A DNA stretch of 64,000 nucleotides from NCBI RefSeq assembly GCF_003052605.1, contig NZ_QASO01000049.1, positions 1-64,000 of the forward strand. The letters are read 5' to 3'. The DNA is from Ectopseudomonas oleovorans. Lineage in GTDB: Bacteria > Pseudomonadota > Gammaproteobacteria > Pseudomonadales > Pseudomonadaceae. This document shows, piece after piece, positions 18,988 through 30,100 of this stretch. A model generated the notes under the pieces. The model did no database searches. It saw only the letters and a list, made by a program, of their open reading frames with translations, and was not told where the DNA came from. A program made the translations under genes and the position numbers. How positions within the stretch are numbered: the first letter of the stretch is position 1; every line of letters starts with the position of its first letter.

Positions 18988-20481
18988 CTACATCAGTCGC
19001 TTGCGCTCACTCGAGGGCGCTATGCCGAGGGACTCGCGATACTTGGCGACCGTCCGACGGGCGACTTGGATGCCTTGTGCCTCCAGTAAACCAGCGATCT
19101 TGCTGTCGCTCAACGGCTTTTTCGCGTTTTCTGCTGCAACCAGTTTTTTGATGATCGCGCGGATCGCGGTGGACGAGCATTCGCCGCCTTCGGAGGTGCT
19201 GACGTGGCTGGAGAAGAAATATTTCAGTTCGTAAATGCCACGCGGGGTGTGCATGAATTTCTGCGTGGTAACGCGTGAAATCGTCGACTCGTGCATACCC
19301 ACGGCTTCGGCGATGTCGTGCAGCACCAGAGGCTTCATCGCCTCGTCGCCGTAGTCGAGGAAGCCACGCTGGTGCTCGACGATCTGCGTGGCCACCTTCA
19401 TCAGCGTTTCGTTGCGGCTCTGCAGGCTCTTGATGAACCAGCGGGCCTCCTGCAACTGGTTGCGCATGAAGGTGTTATCGGCGCTGGAATCGGCGCGTTT
19501 GACGAAGCCGGCATACTGCGGGTTGACCCTCAGGCGCGGCATGGCTTCCTGGTTCAGCTCCACCAGCCAGCGTTCGTTGTGCTTGCGCACGATAACGTCG
19601 GGCACGACGTATTCCGGTTCGCTGGACTCGATCTGCGAACCCGGACGCGGATTCAGGCGCTGGATCAGGTCGATGACCTGGCGCAGTTCGTCTTCCTTGA
19701 GCTTGGTGCGGCGCATCAGCTGGGCGTAATCGCGGCTGCCGAGCAGTTCCAGATAGTCGCCGACCACGCGCTGGGTTTCGTTCAGCCAGGGGGTGTTGGC
19801 AGGCAACTGACGCAGTTGCAGCAGCAGGCACTCGCGCAGGTCGCGGGCGCCGATACCGGCCGGTTCGAACTGCTGGATGCGGTGCAGCACCACCTCCACT
19901 TCGTCCAGTTCGACATCCAGCTCGGGGTCGAAGGATTCGGTCACTTCCTCGAGGGTTTCTTCGAGGTAGCCGTCGTTGTTGATGCAGTCGATCAGGGTCG
20001 CTGCGATCAGGCGGTCCTTGTCCGACATGGGGGCCAGATTCAGTTGCCAGAGCAGATGGCTGTGCAGGCTCTCGCCGCTGGAGGTGCGAGTGGTGAAATC
20101 CCACTCGTCATCATCGTTGCTGGGCAGGCTGCTGGCGCTGGTCTGGTAGATGTCTTCCCAGGCCGTATCGACTGGCAACTCGTTGGGAATGCGCTCGCCC
20201 CACTCGCCCTCTTCCAGGTTGTCCACCGTGGGGGTGGTTTCCTGGTAGCTGTCTTCCTTGCTCGGGGCTGGGGTGGCGCTTTCGGCGCCATCAGCCATCG
20301 GATCGCTGTTGTCGAAGTCGTCGCCGTCTTCCTGGCGCTCGAGCATGGGATTGGATTCCAGTGCCTCCTGGATTTCCTGTTGCAGGTCCAGGGTAGACAG
20401 TTGGAGGAGGCGGATAGCCTGTTGCAGCTGCGGGGTCATCGTCAGCTGCTGGCCCATCTTGAGGACTAGCGATGGTTTCAT
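18988..20481 (-). CDS. rpoN: RNA polymerase sigma-54 factor
   Basis: This 497-residue alternative sigma factor recognises -24/-12 promoters and needs AAA+ activators. It controls nitrogen use, motility and other functions in Pseudomonas. Region I is glutamine- and leucine-rich ([29 protein letters not shown]). It is followed by an acidic region II, the core-binding domain, and the C-terminal RpoN box [10 protein letters not shown] close to the end. It leads the cluster with hpf, ptsN, rapZ and ptsO. Upstream is a 293-bp gap with repeats before lptB. Confidence 0.98.
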   Translation of the reverse strand: MKPSLVLKMGQQLTMTPQLQQAIRLLQLSTLDLQQEIQEALESNPMLERQEDGDDFDNSDPMADGAESATPAPSKEDSYQETTPTVDNLEEGEWGERIPNELPVDTAWEDIYQTSASSLPSNDDDEWDFTTRTSSGESLHSHLLWQLNLAPMSDKDRLIAATLIDCINNDGYLEETLEEVTESFDPELDVELDEVEVVLHRIQQFEPAGIGARDLRECLLLQLRQLPANTPWLNETQRVVGDYLELLGSRDYAQLMRRTKLKEDELRQVIDLIQRLNPRPGSQIESSEPEYVVPDVIVRKHNERWLVELNQEAMPRLRVNPQYAGFVKRADSSADNTFMRNQLQEARWFIKSLQSRNETLMKVATQIVEHQRGFLDYGDEAMKPLVLHDIAEAVGMHESTISRVTTQKFMHTPRGIYELKYFFSSHVSTSEGGECSSTAIRAIIKKLVAAENAKKPLSDSKIAGLLEAQGIQVARRTVAKYRESLGIAPSSERKRLM

Positions 20482-20636
20482 TGCAGACCTTAATTTACTG
20501 GCGAGTTACGCCTTCCACATCAGGGCGCCGAAGCGCCGCCAGGAAGCAAATTATATGCCTGAATTTCTCGTTTTTGCCTAGGGGTTGCAATATTTCTGTA
20601 GCGAAATAGTGAGCGACCTACAGGTTGTGTGAAAGC

Positions 20637-20743
20637 GTAGCGAGCGAAGGTGAGGCAATACCGATGGCGGCCCCGCAAAAACAGGCGAGAAAGCGCAGTT
20701 TACGACTGTAAATGAGCATTTTGAGCCTGTTTTTAACGCAGCA
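20637..20743 (-). repeat. Intergenic repeats between lptB and rpoN
   Basis: Bases 20675-20743 (minus) are one copy of a repeat running tgctgcgttaaaaacag to ctcgcctgtttttgc, with a second copy on the plus strand at 29092-29176. Bases 20655-20674 share aataccgatggcggcccc with the large palindrome at 42788-42806. No believable gene occupies the 293-bp gap; the 62-codon frame inside it is repeat sequence. Confidence 0.65.
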
Positions 20744-20774
20744 TCACCGAGTGCAGTAGTTTTCACGCAGCCTG

Positions 20775-21500
20775 CTACAGGCGGAATTCGTGGCCCAGGT
20801 AAACCTCTTTCACCGTCTGGTTGGCGAGGATGGTCTCGGCGTCACCTTCGGCGATCAGCTGTCCATCGTTGACGATGTAGGCGGTCTCGCAGATGTCCAG
20901 GGTTTCGCGCACGTTGTGATCGGTGATCAGGATGCCGATGCCCTTGGTCTTGAGGTGATGGATGATCTGCTTGATATCGCCCACCGAGATCGGGTCGACC
21001 CCGGCAAAGGGTTCGTCGAGCAGGATGAACTTGGGGTTGGTGGCCAGCGCGCGAGCAATCTCCACGCGGCGTCGCTCACCGCCGGACAGGCTCATACCGA
21101 GGCTGTCGGCGATATGGTGGATATGGAATTCCTGCAGCAGGCTTTCCAGTTCTGCCTGACGCCCGGCGCGGTCCAGGTCCTTGCGCGTTTCGAGGATGGC
21201 CATGATGTTGTCGGTCACCGACAGCTTGCGGAAGATCGAGGCTTCCTGCGGCAGGTAGCCGATGCCGGCGCGCGCGCGACCATGCATGGGCTGGTGACTG
21301 ACGTCGAGGTCGTCGATCAGCACGCGGCCCTGGTCGGCGCGTACCAGGCCGACGATCATGTAGAAGCAGGTGGTCTTGCCTGCGCCGTTGGGGCCGAGCA
21401 GACCGACGATCTGACCGCTTTCGATGCTCAGGCTGACGTCACGCACGACCTGGCGGCTCTTGTAGCTTTTCGCCAGGTGTTGGGCTTTGAGAATGGCCAT
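20775..21500 (-). CDS. lptB: LPS export ABC transporter ATP-binding protein LptB
   Basis: This 241-residue cytoplasmic ATPase drives the LptB2FG transporter that extracts lipopolysaccharide from the inner membrane and pushes it along the LptC-LptA bridge. Walker [10 protein letters not shown], signature [15 protein letters not shown] and Walker [12 protein letters not shown] are all intact, and the H-loop lies in [10 protein letters not shown]. Its start overlaps the lptA stop codon by one base. The order kdsD-kdsC-lptC-lptA-lptB is the conserved Kdo/LPS export cluster. Confidence 0.97.
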   Translation of the reverse strand: MAILKAQHLAKSYKSRQVVRDVSLSIESGQIVGLLGPNGAGKTTCFYMIVGLVRADQGRVLIDDLDVSHQPMHGRARAGIGYLPQEASIFRKLSVTDNIMAILETRKDLDRAGRQAELESLLQEFHIHHIADSLGMSLSGGERRRVEIARALATNPKFILLDEPFAGVDPISVGDIKQIIHHLKTKGIGILITDHNVRETLDICETAYIVNDGQLIAEGDAETILANQTVKEVYLGHEFRL

Positions 21501-22039
21501 TACTGCTGCTGATCCGCGGGTTTGTTCTTCGGTTGGATGACCATGTCGATACGCGGGCGCGGCGTGCTGACGTTGCCGCCTGTTGCGCGGCCGGCGTTGA
21601 CGATCTGGCGGCGGGTGTCATAGACGATCTTCTCGCCTTCGAAGGTATTGCCTTCCTGAATCACCTTGGCCTGGTCGATCAGTACGATGCGCTCATTGCT
21701 GGCGAAGTACTGGATGGTCTTGCCGTAGGCCTTGACGATGTCCTTGTCCACGGCTGGCTTCTGCTCGTAGTACGCCAGGTTGCCCACCGAGGTGAAGACG
21801 TCGATATCGCCGCTGGCGGTCTGGGTGATGGTGACGGTGTCACCCGTGATCTTCAGGGTGCCCTGAGTGATGATCACATCGCCGCGGTAGACGGCTACAC
21901 CTTGTCGGTCATCCAGTTCTGCGCTGTCGGCCTGGATGCGAATCGGTTGATCACGATCCGATGGCAGTGCCCAGGCAGCCGCGCTTCCCAATGCGGCGCC
22001 GAGGCTGAGAATCAGGGGGAGGGTATTAACGAACCTCAT
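21500..22039 (-). CDS. lptA: LPS transport periplasmic protein LptA
   Basis: This 179-residue periplasmic OstA-domain protein oligomerises head to tail to bridge LptC and LptD. An N-terminal signal peptide ([24 protein letters not shown], cleavage near ALPS) precedes the beta-jellyroll with [25 protein letters not shown]. Its start overlaps lptC by 14 bp. The C-terminal tail is charged and glutamine-rich (KNKPADQQQ), which is unremarkable. Confidence 0.95.
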   Translation of the reverse strand: MRFVNTLPLILSLGAALGSAAAWALPSDRDQPIRIQADSAELDDRQGVAVYRGDVIITQGTLKITGDTVTITQTASGDIDVFTSVGNLAYYEQKPAVDKDIVKAYGKTIQYFASNERIVLIDQAKVIQEGNTFEGEKIVYDTRRQIVNAGRATGGNVSTPRPRIDMVIQPKNKPADQQQ

Positions 22040-22592
22040 GCTGGCCTCTTACGTTGGACTGCAGGAGCATCCTGCCGTCATTCAAGTACGCTTTCATTCC
22101 TTGTGCCGTGGTTACCCCGTTGGCCGCGACGATTCTAACGGCTTGCTCGGTCTGCGCATATTCCTTGTCAGGAATAACGGTCATGCGGCTGCTGGTGATG
22201 ATGGTTGGACGGTTCTTGGCGTCGGTGCGGGCGATGCGCACGTCGTCGATCAGTTCTACCTCGACGCCGCCAGGCGAGACTTCGGCGCGCTGGCTGGTGA
22301 CTTCCCAGGGCAGCTCGGTGCCGCGATAGAGCTCCAGCTTGGGGGCGTCGATCAGGGTGATGTCGGTGCTTTTGATGTGCTCGAGCTTGTCCGCGGTCAT
22401 GCGGTAGTGCAGTTTGCCGTCATCCTGGAACTGCACGGTGCGCGCGCCCACTGCATAGAAGTCAACGACGTTGTTGTCGCTGGCCCGCTGGGCTTGGCGT
22501 GCGCTGTCCGGGGCAAGGTTCCAGTAGCCGAGTGCGGCCACGACGACTGCAATCAGAGCAAAGATCAGAGTGTTGAGGATTTTACGCGGCAT
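22026..22592 (-). CDS. lptC: LPS export protein LptC
   Basis: This 188-residue bitopic inner-membrane protein hands LPS from LptB2FG to LptA. It has a single N-terminal helix (ILNTLIFALIAVVVAALGYW) followed by a periplasmic OstA-like fold, with KLEHIKSTDITLIDAPKLELYRG typical of the family. It lies 8 bp downstream of kdsC and overlaps lptA. No abnormal features are seen. Confidence 0.93.
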   Translation of the reverse strand: MPRKILNTLIFALIAVVVAALGYWNLAPDSARQAQRASDNNVVDFYAVGARTVQFQDDGKLHYRMTADKLEHIKSTDITLIDAPKLELYRGTELPWEVTSQRAEVSPGGVEVELIDDVRIARTDAKNRPTIITSSRMTVIPDKEYAQTEQAVRIVAANGVTTAQGMKAYLNDGRMLLQSNVRGQHEVR

Positions 22593-22600
22593 GCTGTTCT

Positions 22601-23122
22601 CTACAGGTAGGCGGCCTGGGCCGCATCCAGTGTGCCCTGGGCACGCATGATCAGTTCGCAGAATTCCCGTGCCGCACCGTCGCCGCCGCGTGCCTGGGTT
22701 ACGCCATGGGCGTGCTGGCGCACGAAGCTGTCGGCGCTGGCTACGGCCATGCCCAATCCGACACGGCGAATGACTGGAAGGTCCGGCAAGTCGTCGCCAA
22801 GATAAGCAACCTGTTCATAGCTTAGGCCGAGTTCGGCGAGCAGGCCGTCGAGTACCACGAGTTTGTCTTCACGACCCTGGAACAGGTGCTGGATACCCAG
22901 GTTATTGGCGCGGCGCTCGACCACCGGGGTTTTGCGCCCGCTGATGATGGCGGTGCGCACACCCGAGTTGATCAGCATTTTGATGCCGTGACCGTCGAGT
23001 GTGTTGAAGGTCTTGAACTCGCTGCCGTCTTCGAGAAAGTACAGGCGGCCGTCGGTCAACACACCATCGACGTCGAAGATCGCCAGTTTCACGGCGCGTG
23101 CGCGTTGCAGCAGTTCGTTCAT
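22601..23122 (-). CDS. kdsC: 3-deoxy-D-manno-octulosonate 8-phosphate phosphatase KdsC
   Basis: This 173-residue HAD-superfamily phosphatase (C0 type) releases Kdo from Kdo-8-phosphate in LPS inner-core synthesis. The nucleophile motif FDVDGVLTDG and the GDDLPDLPV motif III are present. ATG 23122 overlaps the kdsD stop codon as TGATG; an in-frame GTG one codon upstream is the alternative. Translation is probably coupled to kdsD. Confidence 0.95.
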   Translation of the reverse strand: MNELLQRARAVKLAIFDVDGVLTDGRLYFLEDGSEFKTFNTLDGHGIKMLINSGVRTAIISGRKTPVVERRANNLGIQHLFQGREDKLVVLDGLLAELGLSYEQVAYLGDDLPDLPVIRRVGLGMAVASADSFVRQHAHGVTQARGGDGAAREFCELIMRAQGTLDAAQAAYL

Positions 23123-24096
23123 CACATCACTCCCGCACGCAGCAGATCGCCGAGGTTGAACGCGCCGATCGGGCGATCATTGCCGTCGACTACCACCAGG
23201 GCGCTGATCTTGTTGTCTTCCATGATCTTCAGGGCTTCGGCGGCGAGCATCTCGGCGCGAATGGTCTTGCCGTGCGGCGTCATCACGTCGTCGATCCGGG
23301 CATCGCGTACATCGATGCCCTTGTCCAGTGCGCGGCGCAGGTCGCCATCGGTGAAGATCCCGGCCAGATGGCCATCAGCCTCCAGGACGGTGGTCATGCC
23401 CAGGCCCTTCTGGGTCATTTCCAGCAGGGCGTCACGCAGGCTGGTGCCGCGGGTGACTTGAGGCAGGCTCTCGCCGCTGTGCATCACGTTCTCTACCTTG
23501 AGCAGCAGGCGCCGGCCAAGGGCGCCGCCCGGATGGGAAAACGCGAAGTCTTCGGCGGTGAAGCCGCGCGCTTCCAGCAGGGCGATGGCCAGTGCGTCGC
23601 CCAGTACCAGGCTGGCGGTGGTCGAGGAGGTCGGCGCCAGGTTGAGTGGGCAGGCTTCCTGCGAGACGCGCGCATCGAGATTGACATCGGCGGCCTTGGC
23701 CAATGGAGAATCCGGGTTGCCGGTCATGCTGATCAGGCGGATGCCGAGGCGTTTGATCAGCGGCAGCAGGGTGATGATCTCGGCGGTCGAGCCCGAGTTC
23801 GACAGCGCCAGGACGATGTCGTCCTTGGTGATCATGCCCATGTCGCCATGGCTGGCTTCTGCCGGGTGGACGAAGAAAGAGGGGGTGCCGGTGCTGGCCA
23901 GGGTCGCAGCGATTTTGTTGCCGATATGCCCGGACTTGCCCATGCCGACTACTACCACGCGTCCCTTGCAACTGAGAATCAGCTCGCAGGCCTTGATGAA
24001 ATCGGCATTGATGCGGGGCAATAGCTCCTGTACCGCTTCAAGTTCGAGGCGGATGGTGCGCTGCGCGGAATCAATCAGGTCACGGGTCTGGTTCAT
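23122..24096 (-). CDS. kdsD: D-arabinose 5-phosphate isomerase KdsD
   Basis: This 324-residue enzyme interconverts ribulose 5-phosphate and arabinose 5-phosphate, the first step to Kdo. It has an N-terminal SIS domain (VVVGMGKSGHIGNKIAATLASTGTPSFFVHPAEASHGD) and two C-terminal CBS motifs. ATG 24096 is preferred over a TTG three codons upstream. It heads the kdsD-kdsC-lptC-lptA-lptB operon and is divergent from mlaF across 296 bp. Confidence 0.96.
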   Translation of the reverse strand: MNQTRDLIDSAQRTIRLELEAVQELLPRINADFIKACELILSCKGRVVVVGMGKSGHIGNKIAATLASTGTPSFFVHPAEASHGDMGMITKDDIVLALSNSGSTAEIITLLPLIKRLGIRLISMTGNPDSPLAKAADVNLDARVSQEACPLNLAPTSSTTASLVLGDALAIALLEARGFTAEDFAFSHPGGALGRRLLLKVENVMHSGESLPQVTRGTSLRDALLEMTQKGLGMTTVLEADGHLAGIFTDGDLRRALDKGIDVRDARIDDVMTPHGKTIRAEMLAAEALKIMEDNKISALVVVDGNDRPIGAFNLGDLLRAGVM

Positions 24097-24222
24097 GCTG
24101 GGCAAGGCTGTCGGGCGAAAAAAGACGAGGATTATAACGGGAAAAGCTTGTCGTGCTCACCTTTGCCGTATGCAGGGCAGTGCCGAAGCTGTCGCAAGTC
24201 TGAACGCTGCGCCGTGGTGCTA

Positions 24223-24252
24223 TTGGGCGAGATGTTCGGCAAATGCTATAGT
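24223..24252 (+). promoter_or_regulatory. Candidate sigma-70 promoter for the mla operon
   Basis: TTGGGC (24223-24228), an 18-bp spacer and TATAGT (24247-24252) lie 140 bp before mlaF. A 54-bp palindrome (24273-24326) lies in the presumed leader. Confidence 0.45.
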
Positions 24253-24272
24253 TCGCGGCCATTTTGGCCCGA

Positions 24273-24326
24273 TAGGGTCTGTTCCCGTTTCGCTCGCGGC
24301 TCGCGATGAAGCGGGAGCAGACCCTA
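24273..24326. repeat. Palindromic repeat, AGGGTCTGTT family, copy 1
   Basis: The arms tagggtctgttcccg and cgggagcagaccctaa-type sequence pair with one mismatch. The same family occurs as a perfect 19-bp stem at 32626-32676. It lies in the leader between the kdsD/mlaF divergent starts, and the rest of that 296-bp gap holds only the candidate promoter. Confidence 0.65.
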
Positions 24327-24392
24327 ACTGGCGCGTGTCCTCGCTTCTGGAGGCGGCGTCTGCCAGGAAGGCCTGATTTTCAAGGAGTTCAG

Positions 24393-25202
24393 ATGAGCGC
24401 CGAGCACGAGTACGCGATCGAGTTGCAGGGCGTGAGCTTTCAGCGCGGCGCGCGGTCGATTTTCGACCAGGTCGATATCCGCATACCGCGCGGCAAGGTG
24501 ACCGGCATCATGGGGCCGTCCGGCTGCGGCAAGACCACGCTGCTGCGTCTGATCGCTGCCGAGCTGCGTCCTTCGGCCGGTGATGTTCGTGTAGCGGGCG
24601 TCAGCCTGCCGAAGCTGTCGCGCGACGAGCTGTTCGACATGCGCAAGCAGATGGGCGTGCTGTTTCAGAGCGGTGCACTGTTCACCGACCTCGATGTGTT
24701 CGAGAACGTGGCCTTTCCCCTGCGTGTGCATACCCAACTGCCGGAAGAAATGATCCGCGACATCGTCCTGATGAAGTTGCAGGCCGTTGGCCTGCGCGGA
24801 GCGCTGGAGCTGATGCCGGACGAGTTGTCTGGCGGCATGAAGCGCCGTGTCGCGCTGGCCCGAGCCATTGCGCTCGATCCGCAGATTCTGCTGTATGACG
24901 AGCCTTTCGTCGGTCAGGACCCCATCGCCATGGGCGTCCTGGTGCGCCTGATCCGCCTGCTCAACGATGCGCTGGGGATCACCAGTGTGGTGGTTTCTCA
25001 CGATCTTGCAGAAACCGCCAGTATCGCCGACTACATCTATGTCGTCGGTGATGCACAGGTGCTGGGGCAGGGCACACCGGCCGAGTTGATGGAGTCGGAT
25101 AACCCGCGCATTCGCCAGTTCATGAAGGGCATTCCGGATGGGCCGGTGCCGTTTCATTTTCCGGCGCCGGACTACCGCGAAGATCTGTTGGGGAGAGGTT
25201 GA
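24393..25202 (+). CDS. mlaF: Phospholipid ABC transporter ATP-binding protein MlaF
   Basis: This 269-residue ATPase belongs to the MlaFEDB complex, which maintains outer-membrane lipid asymmetry. Walker [10 protein letters not shown], signature [15 protein letters not shown] and Walker [12 protein letters not shown] are present. ATG 24393 has an AAGGAG ribosome-binding site at 24382-24387 and matches the family start; the longer frame reads through the leader palindrome. It is the first gene of mlaFEDCB-ibaG-murA, and its stop codon overlaps the mlaE start. Confidence 0.96.
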   Translation: MSAEHEYAIELQGVSFQRGARSIFDQVDIRIPRGKVTGIMGPSGCGKTTLLRLIAAELRPSAGDVRVAGVSLPKLSRDELFDMRKQMGVLFQSGALFTDLDVFENVAFPLRVHTQLPEEMIRDIVLMKLQAVGLRGALELMPDELSGGMKRRVALARAIALDPQILLYDEPFVGQDPIAMGVLVRLIRLLNDALGITSVVVSHDLAETASIADYIYVVGDAQVLGQGTPAELMESDNPRIRQFMKGIPDGPVPFHFPAPDYREDLLGRG

Positions 25203-25999
25203 TGCGCAGAATTTCACCGCTCGAACGGCTGCGCCTGTTCGGTCGTGCGGGTATCGATGTGGTCGCGACCCTGGGGCGCTCTGTCCTGTTTCTGGTCAAC
25301 GCTCTGTTCGGGCGCAGCCGTGCCGGCAAGCCTTTGCAGCTGTTGATCAAGCAACTGTTCGCGGTTGGCGTGATGTCGCTGGCGATCATCGTCGTGTCCG
25401 GCATCTTCATAGGCATGGTGTTGGCCCTGCAGGGCTACAACATTCTGGTCAGCTATGGCTCCGAACAGGCTGTTGGGCAGATGGTCGCCCTGACCCTGCT
25501 GCGTGAACTTGGCCCGGTGGTGACCGCGCTGCTGTTCGCCGGTCGCGCCGGCTCGGCGCTGACTGCCGAGATCGGCAACATGAAGTCCACCGAGCAGCTC
25601 TCCAGCCTGGAGATGATTGGCGTCGACCCGCTCAAGTACATCGTCGCGCCGCGGCTGTGGGCCGGCTTCATCTCCATGCCGCTGCTGGCGATGATCTTCT
25701 GCGTGGTCGGTATCTGGGGTGCGGCGATGGTCGCCGTGGATTGGCTGGGCGTCTACGAGGGCTCGTTCTGGGCCAACATGCAGAACAGTGTTTCCTTTTA
25801 TGACGATGTGCTCAATGGCGTGATCAAGAGCATCGTCTTCGCCTTCGTGGTGACCTGGATCGCCGTGTTCCAGGGCTACGACTGTGAGCCCACTTCCGAA
25901 GGCATCAGCCGTGCGACCACGCGCACCGTGGTGTACGCCTCGCTGGCCGTGCTTGGCCTGGATTTCATTCTGACCGCTTTGATGTTTGGAGATTTCTGA
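25202..25999 (+). CDS. mlaE: Phospholipid ABC transporter permease MlaE
   Basis: This 265-residue inner-membrane permease has about five membrane helices and the family motif [19 protein letters not shown]. Two copies sit at the centre of MlaFEDB and open to the MCE ring of MlaD. ATG 25202 overlaps the mlaF stop codon (TGATG). Its own stop codon overlaps mlaD in the same way, so the operon is tightly coupled. Confidence 0.96.
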   Translation: MRRISPLERLRLFGRAGIDVVATLGRSVLFLVNALFGRSRAGKPLQLLIKQLFAVGVMSLAIIVVSGIFIGMVLALQGYNILVSYGSEQAVGQMVALTLLRELGPVVTALLFAGRAGSALTAEIGNMKSTEQLSSLEMIGVDPLKYIVAPRLWAGFISMPLLAMIFCVVGIWGAAMVAVDWLGVYEGSFWANMQNSVSFYDDVLNGVIKSIVFAFVVTWIAVFQGYDCEPTSEGISRATTRTVVYASLAVLGLDFILTALMFGDF

Positions 26000-26469
26000 T
26001 GCAAAACCGCACGCTGGAGATTGGTGTCGGCCTGTTCCTCATGGCCGGTGTGCTGGCCCTGCTGTTGCTGGCCCTGCGCGTCAGCGGCCTGAGCGTCGGC
26101 AGTGCTGGCGATACCTACAAGGTCTACGCCTATTTCGACAACATCGCCGGGCTGACCGTGCGCGCCAAGGTCACCATGGCCGGCGTGAGCATCGGCAAGG
26201 TCACTGCGATCGATCTGGATCGTGACAGCTACATGGGCCGGGTGACCCTGGAGCTCGATGGCGGCGTCAATAACCTGCCTGAGGATTCCACTGCGTCGAT
26301 CCTGACTGCGGGGCTGCTCGGTGAGAAATACATCGGCATCAGCGTTGGTGGTGACGAGGAGGTGCTCAAGGACGGCAGCACCATCCACGACACGCAGTCC
26401 TCGCTGGTGCTGGAAGACCTGATTGGCAAATTCCTGCTCAATTCGGTCAATAAAGATGAGGCCAATTGA
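25999..26469 (+). CDS. mlaD: MCE-domain phospholipid transport protein MlaD
   Basis: This 156-residue protein is anchored by one N-terminal helix (IGVGLFLMAGVLALLLLALRVSGL) and carries a single MCE domain (YFDNIAGLTVRAKVTMAGVSIGKV). It forms a hexameric periplasmic ring that binds phospholipid and exchanges it with MlaC. Length is typical of the Pseudomonas and E. coli forms. It overlaps mlaE by one base, and mlaC follows within 15 bp. Confidence 0.96.
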   Translation: MQNRTLEIGVGLFLMAGVLALLLLALRVSGLSVGSAGDTYKVYAYFDNIAGLTVRAKVTMAGVSIGKVTAIDLDRDSYMGRVTLELDGGVNNLPEDSTASILTAGLLGEKYIGISVGGDEEVLKDGSTIHDTQSSLVLEDLIGKFLLNSVNKDEAN

Positions 26470-26483
26470 TGAGGGCTCCTGAC

Positions 26484-27116
26484 ATGTTCAAAACCGTGCG
26501 TAATTCCCTGCTGGTGTTGCTGGCTGCCATGCCGCTGCTGGCCATCGCTGCACCAAGCGCCCATGAAGTGGTGCAGCAAACCACCGAAACCCTGCTGGCG
26601 GACCTCAAGGCCAATAAGGAGCGGTACCGCAACAATCCCAATGCCTTCTACGACTCGCTCAACGAGATTCTCGGCCCGGTGGTGGATGTCGAGGGCATCG
26701 CCCGTGGCGTGATGACCGTGCGCTATTCGCGTCAGGCTTCGCCTGAGCAGATGAGCCGCTTTCAGGAGAACTTCAAGCGCAGCCTGATGCAGTTCTATGG
26801 CAACGCCCTGCTCGAGTACAACAACCAGGACATTCGTGTGCTGCCAGCCAGCGGCGGGGCCGAGGGCGAGCGCACCTCGGTCGGCATGGAAATTCGTGAT
26901 GGCAAGGGCGTGGTCTACCCGCTGTCCTACACCATGGTGTTGATCGATGGTCGCTGGAAGTTGCGTAACGTGGTGATCAACGGCATCAACGTCGGCAAGC
27001 TGTTCCGCGATCAGTTCGCCCAGTCGATGCAGAACAACCGCAACGATCTCGACAAGGTCATCGACACCTGGGCTGACACAGTCGCCAGGGCGCGTCAGGC
27101 TCGAGGCGAATCGTGA
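26484..27116 (+). CDS. mlaC: Periplasmic phospholipid-binding protein MlaC
   Basis: This 210-residue soluble lipid shuttle runs between the outer-membrane MlaA complex and MlaFEDB. A signal peptide (MFKTVRNSLLVLLAAMPLLAIAAPS) precedes the Tol-tol-Ttg2 fold with NEILGPVVDVEGIARGVM. ATG 26484 is chosen because GAGGG at 26471-26475 lies 8 nt before it; ATG 26469 is an alternative that adds five residues. The gene is co-transcribed with mlaD and mlaB. Confidence 0.95.
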   Translation: MFKTVRNSLLVLLAAMPLLAIAAPSAHEVVQQTTETLLADLKANKERYRNNPNAFYDSLNEILGPVVDVEGIARGVMTVRYSRQASPEQMSRFQENFKRSLMQFYGNALLEYNNQDIRVLPASGGAEGERTSVGMEIRDGKGVVYPLSYTMVLIDGRWKLRNVVINGINVGKLFRDQFAQSMQNNRNDLDKVIDTWADTVARARQARGES

Positions 27117-27421
27117 GTCAGGCGAGCATCGGCGAGCGCGCTGCTGGGCAATTGCAGCTCAGCGGTGTGCTCGATTACAGCACCGGTCCGCTGCTGCGTG
27201 AGCAGGGCGCGCGCCTGATCGCCGCCAGCAGCGCGACGCGTCTGACGCTCGACTGCAGCGCGGTGGAAAAGTCCAGCAGCGTCGGCCTGGCGCTGTTGCT
27301 GGCGTTCATGCGCGATGCGCGCAAGGCCGGGCGTGAGCTGACCATCAGCGCGCTGCCCGACGACATGCGCGAGATCGCTCAGGTCAGCGGCTTGCTGGAG
27401 TTGCTGCCGCTGCAAGCGTGA
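27113..27421 (+). CDS. mlaB: STAS-domain protein MlaB
   Basis: This 102-residue cytoplasmic STAS protein binds MlaF and regulates the ATPase. LTLDCSAVEKSSSVGLALLLAFMRDARKAGRELTISALPDDM is a clear STAS core, with Ser-Ser in the expected position. The GTG start overlaps the mlaC stop codon (GTGA). It completes mlaFEDCB in the standard order. Confidence 0.93.
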   Translation: MSQASIGERAAGQLQLSGVLDYSTGPLLREQGARLIAASSATRLTLDCSAVEKSSSVGLALLLAFMRDARKAGRELTISALPDDMREIAQVSGLLELLPLQA

Positions 27422-27539
27422 AGTGTTTCCCGTCGTTGTGTCTGTGCCGGTGCTGGCGGGGTTCGCAGGCGGGAGGCTTTTTTGTATGATGGCCGACCCG
27501 CGGGCGCTGGTAGCCCGAATGCGTCAGTCGAGGTCGAGC

Positions 27540-29067
<1,528 letters not shown>

Positions 29068-29091
29068 TGGCGATCTGCTGCGCGTCGGTTC

Positions 29092-29176
29092 TGCTGCGTT
29101 AAAAACAGTCTGGAACGCCAGCCCGGTCGAATGCTCATTTGCAACTTGTAAACTCCGCTTCCTCGCCTGTTTTTGC
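29092..29176 (+). repeat. Intergenic repeat (tgctgcgttaaaaacag family), copy 2
   Basis: It shares both ends and the central aatgctcattt with the minus-strand copy at 20675-20743 but carries about 16 additional bases. It lies directly downstream of murA, in the 191-bp gap before hisG. Confidence 0.65.
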
Positions 29177-29258
29177 CTTGCATGACTCTAGCTCGCGAGA
29201 TCGCAGATAGTGTGGCCAACCTTCTCGGGAGGCCGCTACCGCTCAAGGAAACCGTTCC

Positions 29259-29894
29259 ATGCTGACCATCGCCCTGTCCAAAGGCCGCATTCTCGATGAC
29301 ACCCTGCCATTGCTGGCGGCGGCGGGCATCGAGCCGACCGAGAACCCGGACAAGAGCCGCAAGCTGATCATCCCGACCACTCAGGATGACGTGTGCCTGC
29401 TGATCGTACGTGCCACCGACGTGCCCACTTACGTCGAGCATGGCGCAGCCGACCTCGGCGTGGCGGGCAAGGACGTGCTGATGGAGTACGGTGGCCAGGG
29501 CATCTATGAGCCGCTGGATCTGCAGATCGCCAAATGCAAGCTGATGACGGCTGGCAAGGTCGGTGCGCCGGAGCCGAAAGGCCGCCTGCGCGTGGCCACC
29601 AAGTTCGTCAACGTCGCCAAGCGCTACTACGCCGAGCAGGGCCGTCAGGTCGATATCATCAAGCTCTACGGCTCGATGGAACTGGCGCCGCTGGTGGGCC
29701 TGGCGGACAGGATCATCGATGTGGTCGACACCGGCAACACCCTGCGCGCCAACGGTCTGGAACCGCAGGAGCTGATCGCCACCATCAGCTCGCGCCTGAT
29801 CGTCAACAAGGCTTCGATGAAGATGCAGCACGCGCGCATCCAGTCCCTGATCGACACCCTGCGTAGCGCCATCGAGGCGCGACATCCGCACTGA
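29259..29894 (+). CDS. hisG: ATP phosphoribosyltransferase, short form
   Basis: This 211-residue catalytic subunit carries out the first step of histidine synthesis, joining ATP to PRPP. It lacks the C-terminal ACT-like regulatory domain, so it is HisG-S and should need HisZ, encoded elsewhere. [19 protein letters not shown] and the PRPP loop region [17 protein letters not shown] are visible. An AAGGAA ribosome-binding site precedes ATG 29259. hisD and hisC follow with repeat-bearing gaps. Confidence 0.96.
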   Translation: MLTIALSKGRILDDTLPLLAAAGIEPTENPDKSRKLIIPTTQDDVCLLIVRATDVPTYVEHGAADLGVAGKDVLMEYGGQGIYEPLDLQIAKCKLMTAGKVGAPEPKGRLRVATKFVNVAKRYYAEQGRQVDIIKLYGSMELAPLVGLADRIIDVVDTGNTLRANGLEPQELIATISSRLIVNKASMKMQHARIQSLIDTLRSAIEARHPH

Positions 29895-29922
29895 TCTCTT
29901 TCGAGGAAGCGCTGAAGTAGTC

Positions 29923-29988
29923 GTCATTCCCGCGAAGGCGGAAACCCAGAACATGCAGCACCTGGGCTCCCGCCTTCGCGGGAGTGAC
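29923..29988. repeat. GTCATTCCCGCG inverted repeat, copy 1
   Basis: The arms gtcattcccgcg-aaggcgg and ccgccttcgcgggagtgac pair over most of their length. A near-identical 67-bp copy sits at 44373-44439. It lies between hisG and hisD. Confidence 0.75.
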
Positions 29989-30100
29989 TGTTCAGAGTTT
30001 TCTCCAGCCTATCCGTGTCATAGCCAAATTCTCAGGTGCCCGCACGGTGGGCTTGCTACTCTAGCGGCGCCTGAAATTTGCCATCACACGAGGCTTAGCC

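Noticed and set aside
20578-20766. A 62-codon minus-strand frame between lptB and rpoN
   Set aside because: It reads through the repeat at 20675-20743; the other copy of that repeat (29092-29176) does not keep the frame.
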